64,000 nucleotides of DNA from Streptomyces sp. JH34 (GTDB lineage: Bacteria; Actinomycetota; Actinomycetes; Streptomycetales; Streptomycetaceae), in assembly GCF_029428875.1 (NCBI RefSeq), contig NZ_JAJSOO010000001.1, positions 4,340,001-4,404,000 on the forward strand. Reading direction: 5' to 3'. Shown here one piece after another: positions 52,021 through 61,601 of the stretch; positions within the stretch are counted from its first letter, which is position 1; each line of letters opens with the position of its first letter. Under the pieces are notes generated by a model. That model was not told the DNA's origin and made no database searches. It saw nothing but the letters and a program-made list of their open reading frames with translations. The position numbers and the translations under genes were made by a program.

Positions 52021-52670
52021 GGGTGCGGTGGTTCCTCGGCATGTGGAAGCGCGTACGTGAGGGTGTCGCGAAGACCGGAATGCGGTGGAGAAGGCTGGAT
52101 CAGAGCTGGAGCGCTACGGCTTCAACAGCTGTGACAGCTGGAACAGCAACAGCGGGCCTGGACAGCGGTACGGAACCCACGGACGTGGGTCGTGTACATC
52201 GCTGCGGTCGCTTGCATGATGTCAAGGAGACCGGCCCGATGCGCGTTCTGTCAACTCAATGCCCGGTTTGGCGGCAATGTTTCACCCCATCCGGTTGAAG
52301 GGGGTGGAGAAAGGTTTTACCTGCCGTCGGAGCGGCAAGGTGGCGCATCAACCGTGTGCCGAAACGCGGTTCGGGGCCGTGACCCTACTGTGATCTTGGT
52401 CGCTTCAGTGATCGAATCGAAACATCGAAGCAAGCCCGCCCGTCTCGCCGAGTGTGGGGCGGCAGGCGCCGACACCCGTGGCATATGTCAGGTTTTTGGC
52501 GATTTAGACACTTTCCGCATACGCTTGGTTCCACAGAGTGAATACCCAGGCCAATAGCAGATCTTCGCTTGACTGGCCCGAAGCTACACACTTGTAATTT
52601 CACTCGTGTCGTTCGGCCGCTTCGATAACGGCCGGATCACGGGGACGCAAGAGACAGACGAGGGGCGCAC
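52021..52670. other. 650-nt regulatory region upstream of whiB
   Basis: No convincing gene. AT content rises between about 52240 and 52620. The whiB promoter candidate at 52569-52598 lies near its right end, and the divergent cysteine dioxygenase promoter must lie near its left. The long leader region is consistent with multiple developmental promoters. Confidence 0.6.
52569..52598 (+). promoter_or_regulatory. Candidate whiB promoter
   Basis: TTGACT (52569-52574) and TGTAAT (52593-52598) with an 18-nt spacer resemble a vegetative -35/-10 pair, 72 nt before the whiB ATG. Confidence 0.5.
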
Positions 52671-52934
52671 ATGACCGAGCTGTTCCAGCAACTGCTGGTC
52701 GAGGACGCGGACGAGGAGCTCGGCTGGCAGGAGCGCGCGCTGTGCGCCCAGACCGACCCCGAGTCCTTCTTCCCTGAGAAGGGCGGCTCCACCCGGGAGG
52801 CCAAGAAGGTCTGCCTCGCCTGCGAAGTGCGCTCCGAATGCCTCGAGTACGCCCTCAACAACGACGAACGGTTCGGGATCTGGGGCGGCCTCTCCGAGCG
52901 GGAGCGGCGGCGCCTGAAGAAGGCGGCCATCTGA
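52671..52934 (+). CDS. whiB: WhiB iron-sulfur transcriptional regulator
   Basis: An 87-residue Wbl protein with Cys25, Cys48, Cys51 and Cys57 binding a 4Fe-4S cluster, the GIWGG turn (FGIWGGLSERERR) and a basic C-terminus that contacts DNA or sigma. WhiB acts with WhiA in sporulation septation. ATG 52671 follows GAGGGGCGCAC. It is followed by a 19-bp hairpin. Assigned to WhiB itself rather than another Wbl by sequence and by recalled synteny with SCO3034. Confidence 0.94.
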   Translation: MTELFQQLLVEDADEELGWQERALCAQTDPESFFPEKGGSTREAKKVCLACEVRSECLEYALNNDERFGIWGGLSERERRRLKKAAI

Positions 52935-52957
52935 CGCCGCACGACGACGCCAGGACC

Positions 52958-53011
52958 CCGATGGCCTGGGGGCCGCACCCCGTACGCAGGGCGCGGCCCC
53001 CAGGCCATCGG
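52958..53011. terminator. whiB terminator, 19-bp stem
   Basis: Arms 52958-52976 and 52993-53011 are fully complementary around a 16-nt loop, 24 nt past the whiB stop. Confidence 0.87.
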
Positions 53012-53207
53012 CATGTCCGGCCATCTCCGGCATCTCCGGCGGCCCCCGGTTCCCGCTGGTCAACCGCTCGGCGCGGGGCGGACATCCGTACCGTTAGTGT
53101 GGGGCCCCGTCCGAGAGACGCGCCAACGCCCCGCCGCGGCGCGCGTGTACACCGATGCAGCCCCCGGGGGAACCCCCTCCGGACCCGGCCGGAGGGCCCG
53201 AACCCCG

Positions 53208-56200
53208 ATGTCCGTGCACAGCCACCCGGCGGCGCCGAACGAGGCCGCCGCCGCCCCAGAGTTCCCCCGGCACGTCGTCACCGCAGTGCTCGTCTCCCAT
53301 GACGGCGCACGCTGGCTGCCCCACGTGCTCGGCGGACTGCTCGGGCAGGAGCGCCCCGTACAGAACGTCGTCGCCGCCGACACCGGCAGCGCCGACGACT
53401 CCGCCCACCTGGTGACCGAGGCGCTCGGCGGTGAGCGCGTCCTCCACCTGGCACGGCGTACGAGCTTCGGCACCGCCGTCGACGAGGCGATTCGCTCGGC
53501 AGGTGTCCTCACCCCCGACGACCTGCCCTACCTGAAGCGCCCCAGCGGCTGGGACCCGGTCACCCGCAGCTGGCGCGACGACGCGTACGACCTGCCCGAA
53601 CTCCCGCACGGTGAACCCGTCCAGTGGCTCTGGCTGCTGCACGACGACAGCGCCCCGGAGCCGGACGCGCTCGCCGAGATGCTCCGCGTCGTCGACAACG
53701 ACAAGCACGCCGCGATCGTCGGACCCAAGCTGCGCGGCTGGTACGACCGCAAGCAGCTCCTCGAGGTCGGCGTCTCCATCGCGAACAGCGGACGCCGCTG
53801 GACCGGACTGGACCGTCGCGAGCAGGACCAGGGCCAGCACGACCAGGTCCGTACCGTTCTCTCCGTCTCCTCCGCGGGCATGCTGGTGCGCCGCGACGTC
53901 TGGGACGAGCTCGGCGGCTTCGACCGCAGGCTCCCGCTGATGCGTGACGACGTGGACCTCTGCTGGCGTGCCCACATGGCCGGCCACCGGGTGCTCGTCG
54001 CCCCCGACGCCGTCCTCCGGCACGCCGAGGCCTCCGCCAGGGAACGCCGCCCCATCGACTGCGCCGGACGCTCGGTCGCCAGCCCGCACCGTGTCGACAA
54101 GGCCGGTGCCGTCTACACGATGCTCGTCAACGCCCGCGGCAAACAGCTGCCGTGGGCCCTCGTGCGCCTTCTCGTCGGCACCCTGCTCCGCACCCTCGCC
54201 TACCTCGTCGGAAAGGTGCCCGGCCAGGCGCTCGACGAGGTCGCGGGGCTCTTCGGGACACTGCTGCGCCCCGGTCGGATCCTCGCCGCCCGCCGCGCGC
54301 GCGGCAGAGGCACGGTGGACGCGTCCGAACTGAGGTCGCTCTTCCCGCCGCCCGGGGCCACGGTCCGCGCCACCGCCGAGCAGGTCGCGGGCAACTTCGG
54401 CAGCCGCACCGACTCCGACGCCGGCGGCTCGCGGCACGGGGCGGTCGAGTCAGGGCCGGGCGGTGACGACGCCGACTTCCTGGAGGTCGAACAGTTCGCA
54501 CGGCTCAAGAAGGTCGGCCGCAAGCCCGGCCCCGTGCTCTTCGCCCTCCTCCTCGTCGTCTCGCTGGTCGCCTGCCGGGACCTTCTGGCCGGCGGAGCCC
54601 TCGCGGGCGGTGCGCTGCTGCCCGCCCCCGCCGACGTCTCCGACCTCTGGGGCCGTTACGCGGACGGCTGGCACACCGTCGGTACCGGCGGAACCCAGAC
54701 GGCACCCCCCTACCTCGGTGTCCTCGCCGCCCTGTCGGCGCTGTTCCTCGGCTCCACGGGCTTCGCGCTGACCCTCCTGCTCGTCTGCTCGGTCCCCCTC
54801 GCCGGGCTCACCGCGTACTTCGCCTCCCGGCCGCTGATCGAGTCCCGGCTGCTGCGGGCCTGGGCGAGCGTCGCGTACGCCTTCCTGCCCGCCGCCACCG
54901 GCGCGCTCGCCACCGGCCGCCTCGGCACAGCCGTCCTGGCCGTCCTGCTCCCGCTGATCGCCCGCGCCGCCGTCGCCGCGCACGGGCTGCGGGGCGACGA
55001 CTCCACCGCACGCGGCAGCTGGCGCGCCACCTGGGCCTACACCCTGCTGCTCACCCTCACGACCGCCTTCACGCCGGTCGTCTGGCCGCTCGCGGTGGTC
55101 CTCGGTATCGGGGTACTCGTGCTGCGCAGGGGCGACATCACCGCGTACGGACTGCGTTTCCTGGCCACCGTCGCGACCCCGATGCTGGTCCTCGCACCCT
55201 GGTCGCTGTCCCTGCTGTCGAGCCCGTCCGACTTCCTGAGGGAGGCGGGGCTCGACATGGGTGCGGGCACCGCCTCCGCCCTCGACCTGCTCGGCGTCAG
55301 CCCCGGCGGCCCCAAGGCCGCGGGCGGCGTCCTGCTGCTGGGCATCGTGCTGGCGGCGCTGGCCGCGCTGCTGCGCGGGGAGCGGCAGTTCGCGATCCGT
55401 ACCGCCTGGGTCGTGGTGCTGGTCTCGCTGCTCTTCGCGGCGATCTCCAACGGCTCCACCTGGGCGGGTCCCGCCACCCTCGTCTACGGCATCGCGCTGC
55501 TGGCGGCCGCACTGCTCGGCGCCGACGGCGCCCGGGTCCGGGTCGCCGCCCTGAGCTTCGGCTGGCGTCAGCCCGTCGCCGCGCTGATCGCCCTGGCCGC
55601 CGGGCTCGCGCCCGCCCTGGCCGCGATCGGCTGGATGATCGGCGGCGCGGCCGGCCCGGTCGAACGCCGTGACCCCGTGCAGGTGCCCGCGTTCGTCGCG
55701 GAGGAGAGCAGCACCCGCGACCAGGCGCGCACGCTGGTGCTCGGGGGCACGTCACCGGAAGCCGTCTCCTACACCCTGGTCCGCGGCTCGGGCGCCCGTC
55801 TGGGCGATGCCGAGCTGACCGAGACGGGCGGCGGCAACAGCCACCTCGACAAGGTCGTCGCCAACCTGGTCGCGGGCTCCGGCGCCGACCAGGGGAGCCA
55901 GCTGAGCGGCTTCGCGATCCGTTACGTCCTCGTACGGGACGGGGCGCCCCGGCAGATGAGCAGGGTGCTGGACTCGACCCCGGGCCTGAGCAGGCTCAGC
56001 CAGCTGGACGGGAGCGCCCTGTGGCGGGTCGACCGCCAGGTCTCCAGGCTCGCGATCGTCCCCTCGGGCAAGGGTGCCGAACCGGTGCCCGTCGGCTCGC
56101 TGGCCGTCGAGGCGCACACCGAGATCCCCGAGGGAGACACCGGCCGGATCCTGCGCGTCGCCGACGCGGCCGACCCGGGCTGGCAGGCCACGCTCGACGG

Positions 56201-57089
56201 CCGGGCGCTGACCCCGAAGACGGTGGACGGCTGGGCACAGGGCTTCGAGCTCCCCACCGAGGGCGGCACCCTGGACCTGACCTACGACGCGCCCCTCACG
56301 CACACCGCGTGGATCTGGGCGCAGGTGGCACTCGGCGTCGTCCTGGTGGTCATGGCCCTGCCGGGCCGCCGCCGGGACATCGACGACGACCTGCCCGAGG
56401 AGCCCGAGACCGTTCCGGCCGAACCGGTCGCCGGTGAGGGCCGCCGGGCACGCAGGCTGCGCGCGGCCGCCCAGGCCGAAGCCGCCGCGACGGGCGACGA
56501 CCCGGCGGGGGCGGCCCACACCGAGGACGGCACGGTTCCGGGGCACGGCGACGAGGCCGACGGCGCCGGGGAGCAGGCGCCGGGGGAGTACATCCCGGCC
56601 CAGCAGAACACCGACCCGTACGCGGCGGCTCCGGGGGATCAGGACGCGACGGACACCTACGCCGCCGTCCCGCAGGATCAGGACGCGACGGACACCTACG
56701 CCGCCGTCCCGCAGGATCAGGACGGCACCGGCACGTACGCCGCGGTGCCGCAGCAGAACTACGGGGAGTGGGACGCCCAGCAGTACCAGGGCGCCGACTA
56801 CGGCCAGTACCAGGGCGGGCAGGACGCCGGCCAGTACTACCAGGCCGATCCCTACCAGCAGGGCCAGTACCAGCAAGGCCAGTACCAGCAGGACCCGTAC
56901 CAGCAGCAGGGCGCCTACGACCCGTACGGCTACCCCCAGCAGCAGCCCTACGCCACGGGGACGGGCGAAGCCGCCCCGTACGACGGGCATGACGGGCATG
57001 ACGGGCACGACGAGAACACGACCCCGGGCCAGGGCCAGGGCCCGTGGCCGAACGGCAACGGCAACGCATCGCGAGGCGAGTCCGAGTGA
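53208..57089 (+). CDS. Large GT2 glycosyltransferase fused to a polytopic membrane domain
   Basis: A 1293-residue protein in three parts. Residues 1-300 are a GT2 domain (VTAVLVSHDGARWLPHVLGG, WLLHDDSAPEPDALAEML, FDRRLPLMRDDVDLCWRAH). Residues about 430-1050 hold 10 or more membrane helices and an extracytoplasmic segment (VRGSGARLGDAELTETGGG). From 1060 the tail is acidic then rich in Gln, Tyr and Asp, with tandem repeats. It is probably an envelope glycan synthase handling the chain on both sides of the membrane. ATG 53208 has GGAGGG 12 nt upstream. The stop overlaps the DUF5719 gene (GTGA). Confidence 0.87.
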   Translation: MSVHSHPAAPNEAAAAPEFPRHVVTAVLVSHDGARWLPHVLGGLLGQERPVQNVVAADTGSADDSAHLVTEALGGERVLHLARRTSFGTAVDEAIRSAGVLTPDDLPYLKRPSGWDPVTRSWRDDAYDLPELPHGEPVQWLWLLHDDSAPEPDALAEMLRVVDNDKHAAIVGPKLRGWYDRKQLLEVGVSIANSGRRWTGLDRREQDQGQHDQVRTVLSVSSAGMLVRRDVWDELGGFDRRLPLMRDDVDLCWRAHMAGHRVLVAPDAVLRHAEASARERRPIDCAGRSVASPHRVDKAGAVYTMLVNARGKQLPWALVRLLVGTLLRTLAYLVGKVPGQALDEVAGLFGTLLRPGRILAARRARGRGTVDASELRSLFPPPGATVRATAEQVAGNFGSRTDSDAGGSRHGAVESGPGGDDADFLEVEQFARLKKVGRKPGPVLFALLLVVSLVACRDLLAGGALAGGALLPAPADVSDLWGRYADGWHTVGTGGTQTAPPYLGVLAALSALFLGSTGFALTLLLVCSVPLAGLTAYFASRPLIESRLLRAWASVAYAFLPAATGALATGRLGTAVLAVLLPLIARAAVAAHGLRGDDSTARGSWRATWAYTLLLTLTTAFTPVVWPLAVVLGIGVLVLRRGDITAYGLRFLATVATPMLVLAPWSLSLLSSPSDFLREAGLDMGAGTASALDLLGVSPGGPKAAGGVLLLGIVLAALAALLRGERQFAIRTAWVVVLVSLLFAAISNGSTWAGPATLVYGIALLAAALLGADGARVRVAALSFGWRQPVAALIALAAGLAPALAAIGWMIGGAAGPVERRDPVQVPAFVAEESSTRDQARTLVLGGTSPEAVSYTLVRGSGARLGDAELTETGGGNSHLDKVVANLVAGSGADQGSQLSGFAIRYVLVRDGAPRQMSRVLDSTPGLSRLSQLDGSALWRVDRQVSRLAIVPSGKGAEPVPVGSLAVEAHTEIPEGDTGRILRVADAADPGWQATLDGRALTPKTVDGWAQGFELPTEGGTLDLTYDAPLTHTAWIWAQVALGVVLVVMALPGRRRDIDDDLPEEPETVPAEPVAGEGRRARRLRAAAQAEAAATGDDPAGAAHTEDGTVPGHGDEADGAGEQAPGEYIPAQQNTDPYAAAPGDQDATDTYAAVPQDQDATDTYAAVPQDQDGTGTYAAVPQQNYGEWDAQQYQGADYGQYQGGQDAGQYYQADPYQQGQYQQGQYQQDPYQQQGAYDPYGYPQQQPYATGTGEAAPYDGHDGHDGHDENTTPGQGQGPWPNGNGNASRGESE
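56636..56713 (+). repeat. Exact 39-bp tandem duplication in the glycosyltransferase tail
   Basis: Two identical 39-nt units (56636-56674, 56675-56713) encode the 13-residue DQDATDTYAAVPQ repeat; a third diverged copy follows. Further on are short QYQQG and DGH repeats. Copy number is likely to vary between strains. Confidence 0.9.
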
Positions 57090-58609
57090 AGTCCACCCCC
57101 CTGTCCCTCATCGCGGGCGTCGTCGCCCTCGCCGCCGTCACCGGCTTCGCCGCGCTCACCGCGCCCGGCGACGAGGGCGTGACGGAGGCGAAGGCGGCTG
57201 CCCGGCTTCCCGTCGAGCGCTCCAGCCTGCTCTGCCCGGCGCCGAGCACATCCGACCTCGCGGAGACGACGTACACGTCCTTCACCCCGGCGGGGGAGGG
57301 CGGCGGGGAGGCCGGCGCGGCCGAGCTGACGCCGGCGGAGCCCCTCCCGGCGGACGAGGACGCCGGCAAGAAGAAGGACCAGGACGACGCGGACAAGGAC
57401 GAGGCGGCGGACACCAAGCCCGTCATCTCCCTCAAGGAGCTCGGGAAGCCGTCCACCGCCGACACCTCGAAGTCCGACGCCCCCGCCCTGGTCGGCACCG
57501 CCACCGGCAGCTTCGCCCCCGGCTGGGCCGCACAGCAGACCACCGTCGCCGAGGCGGGCGGTGCCCGCGGCCTGCTCGGTGTCAGCTGCACCGCCCCCGA
57601 CACGGACTTCTGGTTCCCCGGCGCGAGCACCGGGGCGTCCCGTCAGGACTACGTCCACCTGACCAACCCCGACGACACCGCCGCCGTCGCCGACATCGAG
57701 CTGTACGGCGCCGAGGGTGCCCTCAAGTCCGACGTCGGGGAGGGCATCACGGTCCCGGCGAGGTCGAGTGTCCCCATGCTGATCTCGACGCTGACCAGCG
57801 AGGCAGCCGAGAACGTCACCGTCCACGTCACCACCAGGACAGGACGTGTCGGCGCGGTGGTGAGCGCCGCGGAGGACGAGGTGGGCAGCGACTGGCTGGC
57901 CGCCTCCGCCGACCCCGCGAGCACCCAGGTCCTGCCCGGCATCCCGGCCGACGCCACCTCGGTGCGCCTGGTGGCCTTCGCGCCGGGGGAGGACGACGCC
58001 GATGTGAAGGTGCAGCTCATGGGCAAGAACGCGACGTTCTCCCCGGCGGGGAACGACACCCTGCACATCAAGTCCCGGATGACCGCGAGCGTCGACCTCA
58101 AGGACGTCACACGGGGCGAGCCCGGATCGCTCCGGCTGTCCCCCGCCGACGGCAGCAGAACTCCGGTGGTCGCCGCGCTGCGCGTGGTGCGCGGCACCGG
58201 CGCCAAGCAGGAGGTCGCGTTCATTCCCGCGACCGGACCCGTGGGCGAACGCGCGACCGTCGCCGACAACCGGGCGAAGGGTTCGGTGCTCTCCCTGACC
58301 GCCCCGGGCGAAACGGCCGAGGTCAAGGTCACGGCGTCGGCGGGCAGCGAGGGCGGCGAGGCCGCCGTCAAGACGTACACCGTCAAGAGCGGTACGACGC
58401 TCGAGGTCACCCCCGAGGTCCCCGCCGGTCTGAAGGGCGGCTACGCGCTGACGGTGGAGAGCGAGTCGGGCGGGCCGGTGCACGCCGCCCGCACGCTCAC
58501 GCTGAAGGAGGGCGGGATCGACATGTTCACCGTGCAGACGCTGCCGGACGACGGGGGCACGGTCGAGGTGCCCGCGGTGGAGCAGGACCTGACGGTCCTG
58601 GACGACTGA
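57086..58609 (+). CDS. DUF5719-family secreted or anchored protein
   Basis: A 507-residue protein with an N-terminal hydrophobic helix (LSLIAGVVALAAVTGFAALT), a charged linker rich in Asp/Glu/Lys (75-130) and repeated beta-rich modules (for example VHLTNPDDTAAVADIELYG and VRLVAFAPGEDDADVKVQLM). GTG 57086 overlaps the stop of the glycosyltransferase by 4 nt, so the two are made together. It is probably an extracytoplasmic partner of that enzyme. Biochemical role unknown. Confidence 0.82.
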   Translation: MKSTPLSLIAGVVALAAVTGFAALTAPGDEGVTEAKAAARLPVERSSLLCPAPSTSDLAETTYTSFTPAGEGGGEAGAAELTPAEPLPADEDAGKKKDQDDADKDEAADTKPVISLKELGKPSTADTSKSDAPALVGTATGSFAPGWAAQQTTVAEAGGARGLLGVSCTAPDTDFWFPGASTGASRQDYVHLTNPDDTAAVADIELYGAEGALKSDVGEGITVPARSSVPMLISTLTSEAAENVTVHVTTRTGRVGAVVSAAEDEVGSDWLAASADPASTQVLPGIPADATSVRLVAFAPGEDDADVKVQLMGKNATFSPAGNDTLHIKSRMTASVDLKDVTRGEPGSLRLSPADGSRTPVVAALRVVRGTGAKQEVAFIPATGPVGERATVADNRAKGSVLSLTAPGETAEVKVTASAGSEGGEAAVKTYTVKSGTTLEVTPEVPAGLKGGYALTVESESGGPVHAARTLTLKEGGIDMFTVQTLPDDGGTVEVPAVEQDLTVLDD

Positions 58610-58629
58610 GGGCGGGCGCTGCGGGCGGC

Positions 58630-59058
58630 TCAGTCCTGCCCGTAGCGCGGGTCGACCGACTCGGGGGCGAGACCGAGCAGCTCCGCGACCTGCTCCACCA
58701 CGACCTCGTGCACCAGCAGGGCCCGCTCGTCGCGGCTCTTGGTGCGGATCTCGACGGGCCGCCGGTAGACGACGATCTGCGCGGGCTGCCCCTTCACGGC
58801 GGACAGCGCGCGCCCCAGGGGCACGGTGTCCTCCAGCGACCCGGGTACGTCGAGGACCAGGAAGTCGACTTCCGCCAGCTGCGGCCAGCGCCGCTCCAGC
58901 CGTTCCACCGAGTCCTGGACGAGATCGCGGAAGCTCTCGGCTCTGCTCACGGACAGCGGTACCTGGGGCGGCGCGAGCGGTCCGCGCATACCGCGGCCGT
59001 GGCGGTCGCGGCGGCGGGGCCGCGGCTCGGGCAGGTGGGGCGGTACGGAACTGTCCAT
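58630..59058 (-). CDS. Zincin-like metallopeptidase family protein with incomplete HExxH
   Basis: A 142-residue actinobacterial member of the Zincin_1 family. The expected HExxGH metal site reads LVHEVVVEQVAELLGL: HE is kept but the second His is Gln. Upstream, ESFRDLVQDSVERL and VVYRRPVEIRT fit the family. Either it does not bind zinc normally or it is a non-catalytic branch. ATG 59058 and GTG 59061 are both possible starts. It is convergent with the DUF5719 gene. Confidence 0.75.
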   Translation of the reverse strand: MDSSVPPHLPEPRPRRRDRHGRGMRGPLAPPQVPLSVSRAESFRDLVQDSVERLERRWPQLAEVDFLVLDVPGSLEDTVPLGRALSAVKGQPAQIVVYRRPVEIRTKSRDERALLVHEVVVEQVAELLGLAPESVDPRYGQD

Positions 59059-59061
59059 CAC

Positions 59062-59379
59062 CGACGCAGCGTAACGCTCCTCGGGGCGCGACGATCACGG
59101 CTTCTCCTCCGGCCCGCCGGATGACCCGAGATGAGCATTCAGGCCATGGTCGAGTGCCATTTCGGGCCCTGCTCCGATCGCGGAGCGCGCGCCGAGTGAC
59201 CGCTCATGTTCTTCCCGGCGACCGCGAACCCGCCCGCGCGCACCCGCTCCCAACGGCTTCCGCGCAGGTCGGAACGGTTGTGCGGCAGGCGTGCGGGGGC
59301 CCGCCCGAGGGGCGACACGAGGGGTGGGCCGGGGGAGAGTCGTCGCAGCCCGCTCAAGAGTGCGGTACCGTCCAACATC
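59062..59379. other. Divergent intergenic region
   Basis: About 318 nt between the metallopeptidase and DUF3499 genes with no convincing ORF. TACCGT at 59365-59370 is a plausible -10 for a leaderless DUF3499 mRNA. Confidence 0.4.
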
Positions 59380-59751
59380 GTGAGCCCTGTACGTCGCTGT
59401 TCGCGAACCGCGTGCGGCCGTCCCGCCGTCGCGACACTGACGTACGTCTATGCCGACTCGACCGCGGTCCTCGGCCCGCTCGCCACCTATGCCGAGCCCC
59501 ACTGCTACGACCTCTGCGCCGAGCACGGCGAGCGGCTCACCGCGCCACGCGGCTGGGAAGTCGTCCGGCTCTCCGACCCCTCGGCTCCCACCCGCCCGAG
59601 CGGTGACGATCTCGAAGCACTCGCCAACGCCGTACGCGAGGCGGCCCGTCCCCAGGACCGGCAGCAGGGCGGCAGAGGACCGCGAGCGGCGGACCCTGTG
59701 GAGGTCGCGCGCCGCGGACATCTCCGGGTGCTGCGCTCCCCGGATTCCTGA
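59380..59751 (+). CDS. DUF3499 family protein
   Basis: A 123-residue protein. The conserved N-terminus VRRCSRTACGRPAVATLTYV and the CYDLCAEHGERLTAP segment give four Cys (CxxxxC and CxxxC) plus His, suggesting a small zinc ribbon. The C-terminal half is Arg/Gln-rich and variable. GTG 59380 lacks a ribosome site. Function unknown; it often lies near manB in actinobacteria (recalled, not checked). Confidence 0.82.
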   Translation: MSPVRRCSRTACGRPAVATLTYVYADSTAVLGPLATYAEPHCYDLCAEHGERLTAPRGWEVVRLSDPSAPTRPSGDDLEALANAVREAARPQDRQQGGRGPRAADPVEVARRGHLRVLRSPDS

Positions 59752-59923
59752 CGCACCTTCAGTCTCGTCCGTCCCACCCGTCTCACGCCTGCCCTCCCTC
59801 CGCCCGCTTGCCGCCCGCGGGAAGTTTTCCGGTACGGAGCATTGACGTCGGCTTGTCGCGGACACGACCATTCCCCCACCCGTGAGAGATCGCTTCCGCA
59901 TCACGGAATCCGGGGAGGTCTGT

Positions 59924-61540
59924 GTGTTTGTCCAGCAACTCGAACCCGTAGCCGATTCGCTCGCCCTGTCCGCCCTTGTCGCTTCCCTGCCCCTGGTGAC
60001 CGTTCTGATCCTGCTCGGCGCCGTACGCATGAAGGCCCACCGCGCCGGGCTCATCGGGCTCGCCGTCGCCGTGCTCGTCGGCTGGCTGGCATTCGGCATG
60101 CCTCTCGGGCAGACCCTGTCCGCGGGGGCCCAAGGCGTCCTCTTCGGGCTCTTCCCCATCATGTGGATCGTCGTCAACGCCCTCTGGGTGTACCGGATGA
60201 CCGTCCGCACGCAGCACTTCGACATCCTGCGGCGGTCCTTCGGCCGGGTCTCCGACGACCCCCGCATCCAGGCGCTGGTCATCGCCTTCTGCTTCGGCGC
60301 GCTCCTGGAGGCGCTGGCCGGCTTCGGCGCGCCCGTCGCGATCTGCTCGGTCATGCTCGTCGCTCTCGGCTTCGACCCGGTGAAGGCCGCCGTCGTCTCG
60401 CTGGTCGCCAACACCGCGCCCGTCGCCTTCGGCGCCATGGGCACACCCGTGGTGACACTCGCTCAGGTCACCGGCCTGCCGCTGGACGACGTCGCCACGG
60501 TCGTCGGCCGGCAGACCCCGCTGCTCGCACTCGTCGTCCCGCTGATCCTGGTCTTCCTGGTGGACGGCAGGAGAGGGCTGCGGGAGACCTGGATGCCCGC
60601 CCTCGTGTGCGGAGTGGCCTTCGCCGTCGCGCAGTTCGCCGCGTCCAACTACGTCTCCGCGCAGCTCGCCGACATCGCCGCCGCGCTCGTCGGCGCGGGC
60701 GCGCTGATCGCCGTCCCCGGCGCCCGCAGGCCCGCCGACGAACCCGTACGCGCGGCCGTGCTGACCGGCGCCCGCAGCGAGGACCTCGACCAGGAGGACC
60801 CGCGCCGTGAGGTGCTGCGCGCCTACGCCCCTTACGCACTGATCGTCGCGGTGTTCTCGATCGCCCAGATCCCGCCCGTCAAGCGGCTGCTGGCCGAGGC
60901 GACGCAGGTCTTCGACTGGCCGTTCCTCGACGTCGCGGGCCCCGACGGCGAACCGGTCGGAGCCAACGTGTTCACCCTCCCGCTCCTCGGTACCGGCGGC
61001 ACCCTCGTCCTGCTCGCCGGCCTCGTCACCGCCGCCGTGATCGGCGTACGGGCCGGGGCCGCGGCACGGGAATGGGCGGCCACCGTGTACGAACTGCGGT
61101 ACGCGATCCTCACCGTGACGTCCGTCCTCGCCCTCGCCTACGTAATGAACCTCTCCGGGCAGGCCGCCACCATCGGCCAGTCCGTCGCGGCGGCCGGCGC
61201 CGGACTCGCGTTCCTCTCCCCGGTGCTCGGCTGGTTCGGCGTCGCCGTATCCGGCTCCGACACCTCCGCCAACGCCCTCTTCGGTGCCCTCCAGGTGTCC
61301 GCCGCGAGGGAGTCCGGCCTCTCGCCGGAGCTCCTCGCCGCCGCCAACAGCTCCGGGGGAGTACTGGGCAAGATGATCTCCCCGCAGAACCTGACGATCG
61401 CCTGCGCGGCCGTCGGCCTCGCCGGCCGCGAGGGCGATCTGCTGCGCAAGGTCCTGCCCTGGAGCCTCGGCCTGCTGCTGGTGATGTGCCTGGTCGTGAT
61501 GGCTCAGAGCACGGCGGTGCTGGGCTGGATGCTCCCCTGA
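59924..61540 (+). CDS. lldP: L-lactate permease
   Basis: A 538-residue permease with about 12-14 helices. Family marks are LEALAGFGAPVAICSVMLVA, TAPVAFGAMGTPVVTLAQVT and, near the C-terminus, SGSDTSANALFGALQ and NSSGGVLGKMISPQN. It imports lactate or glycolate with protons. GTG 59924 follows GGGGAGG with a 7-nt gap. It is a single gene; no lactate dehydrogenase lies adjacent. Confidence 0.93.
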   Translation: MFVQQLEPVADSLALSALVASLPLVTVLILLGAVRMKAHRAGLIGLAVAVLVGWLAFGMPLGQTLSAGAQGVLFGLFPIMWIVVNALWVYRMTVRTQHFDILRRSFGRVSDDPRIQALVIAFCFGALLEALAGFGAPVAICSVMLVALGFDPVKAAVVSLVANTAPVAFGAMGTPVVTLAQVTGLPLDDVATVVGRQTPLLALVVPLILVFLVDGRRGLRETWMPALVCGVAFAVAQFAASNYVSAQLADIAAALVGAGALIAVPGARRPADEPVRAAVLTGARSEDLDQEDPRREVLRAYAPYALIVAVFSIAQIPPVKRLLAEATQVFDWPFLDVAGPDGEPVGANVFTLPLLGTGGTLVLLAGLVTAAVIGVRAGAAAREWAATVYELRYAILTVTSVLALAYVMNLSGQAATIGQSVAAAGAGLAFLSPVLGWFGVAVSGSDTSANALFGALQVSAARESGLSPELLAAANSSGGVLGKMISPQNLTIACAAVGLAGREGDLLRKVLPWSLGLLLVMCLVVMAQSTAVLGWMLP

Positions 61541-61562
61541 CCGGGGGCTCCGCGCCGCCGGG

Positions 61563-61568
61563 TAGTTT
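61563..61568 (+). promoter_or_regulatory. -10 element TAGTTT upstream of manB
   Basis: TAGTTT matches the Streptomyces vegetative -10 and lies 34 nt before the manB GTG, directly after the lactate permease stop. No good -35 at 17-18 nt. Confidence 0.45.
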
Positions 61569-61601
61569 GGGCGGTCCGTAAAGACCCCAGGAGGACCGGC
61601 C

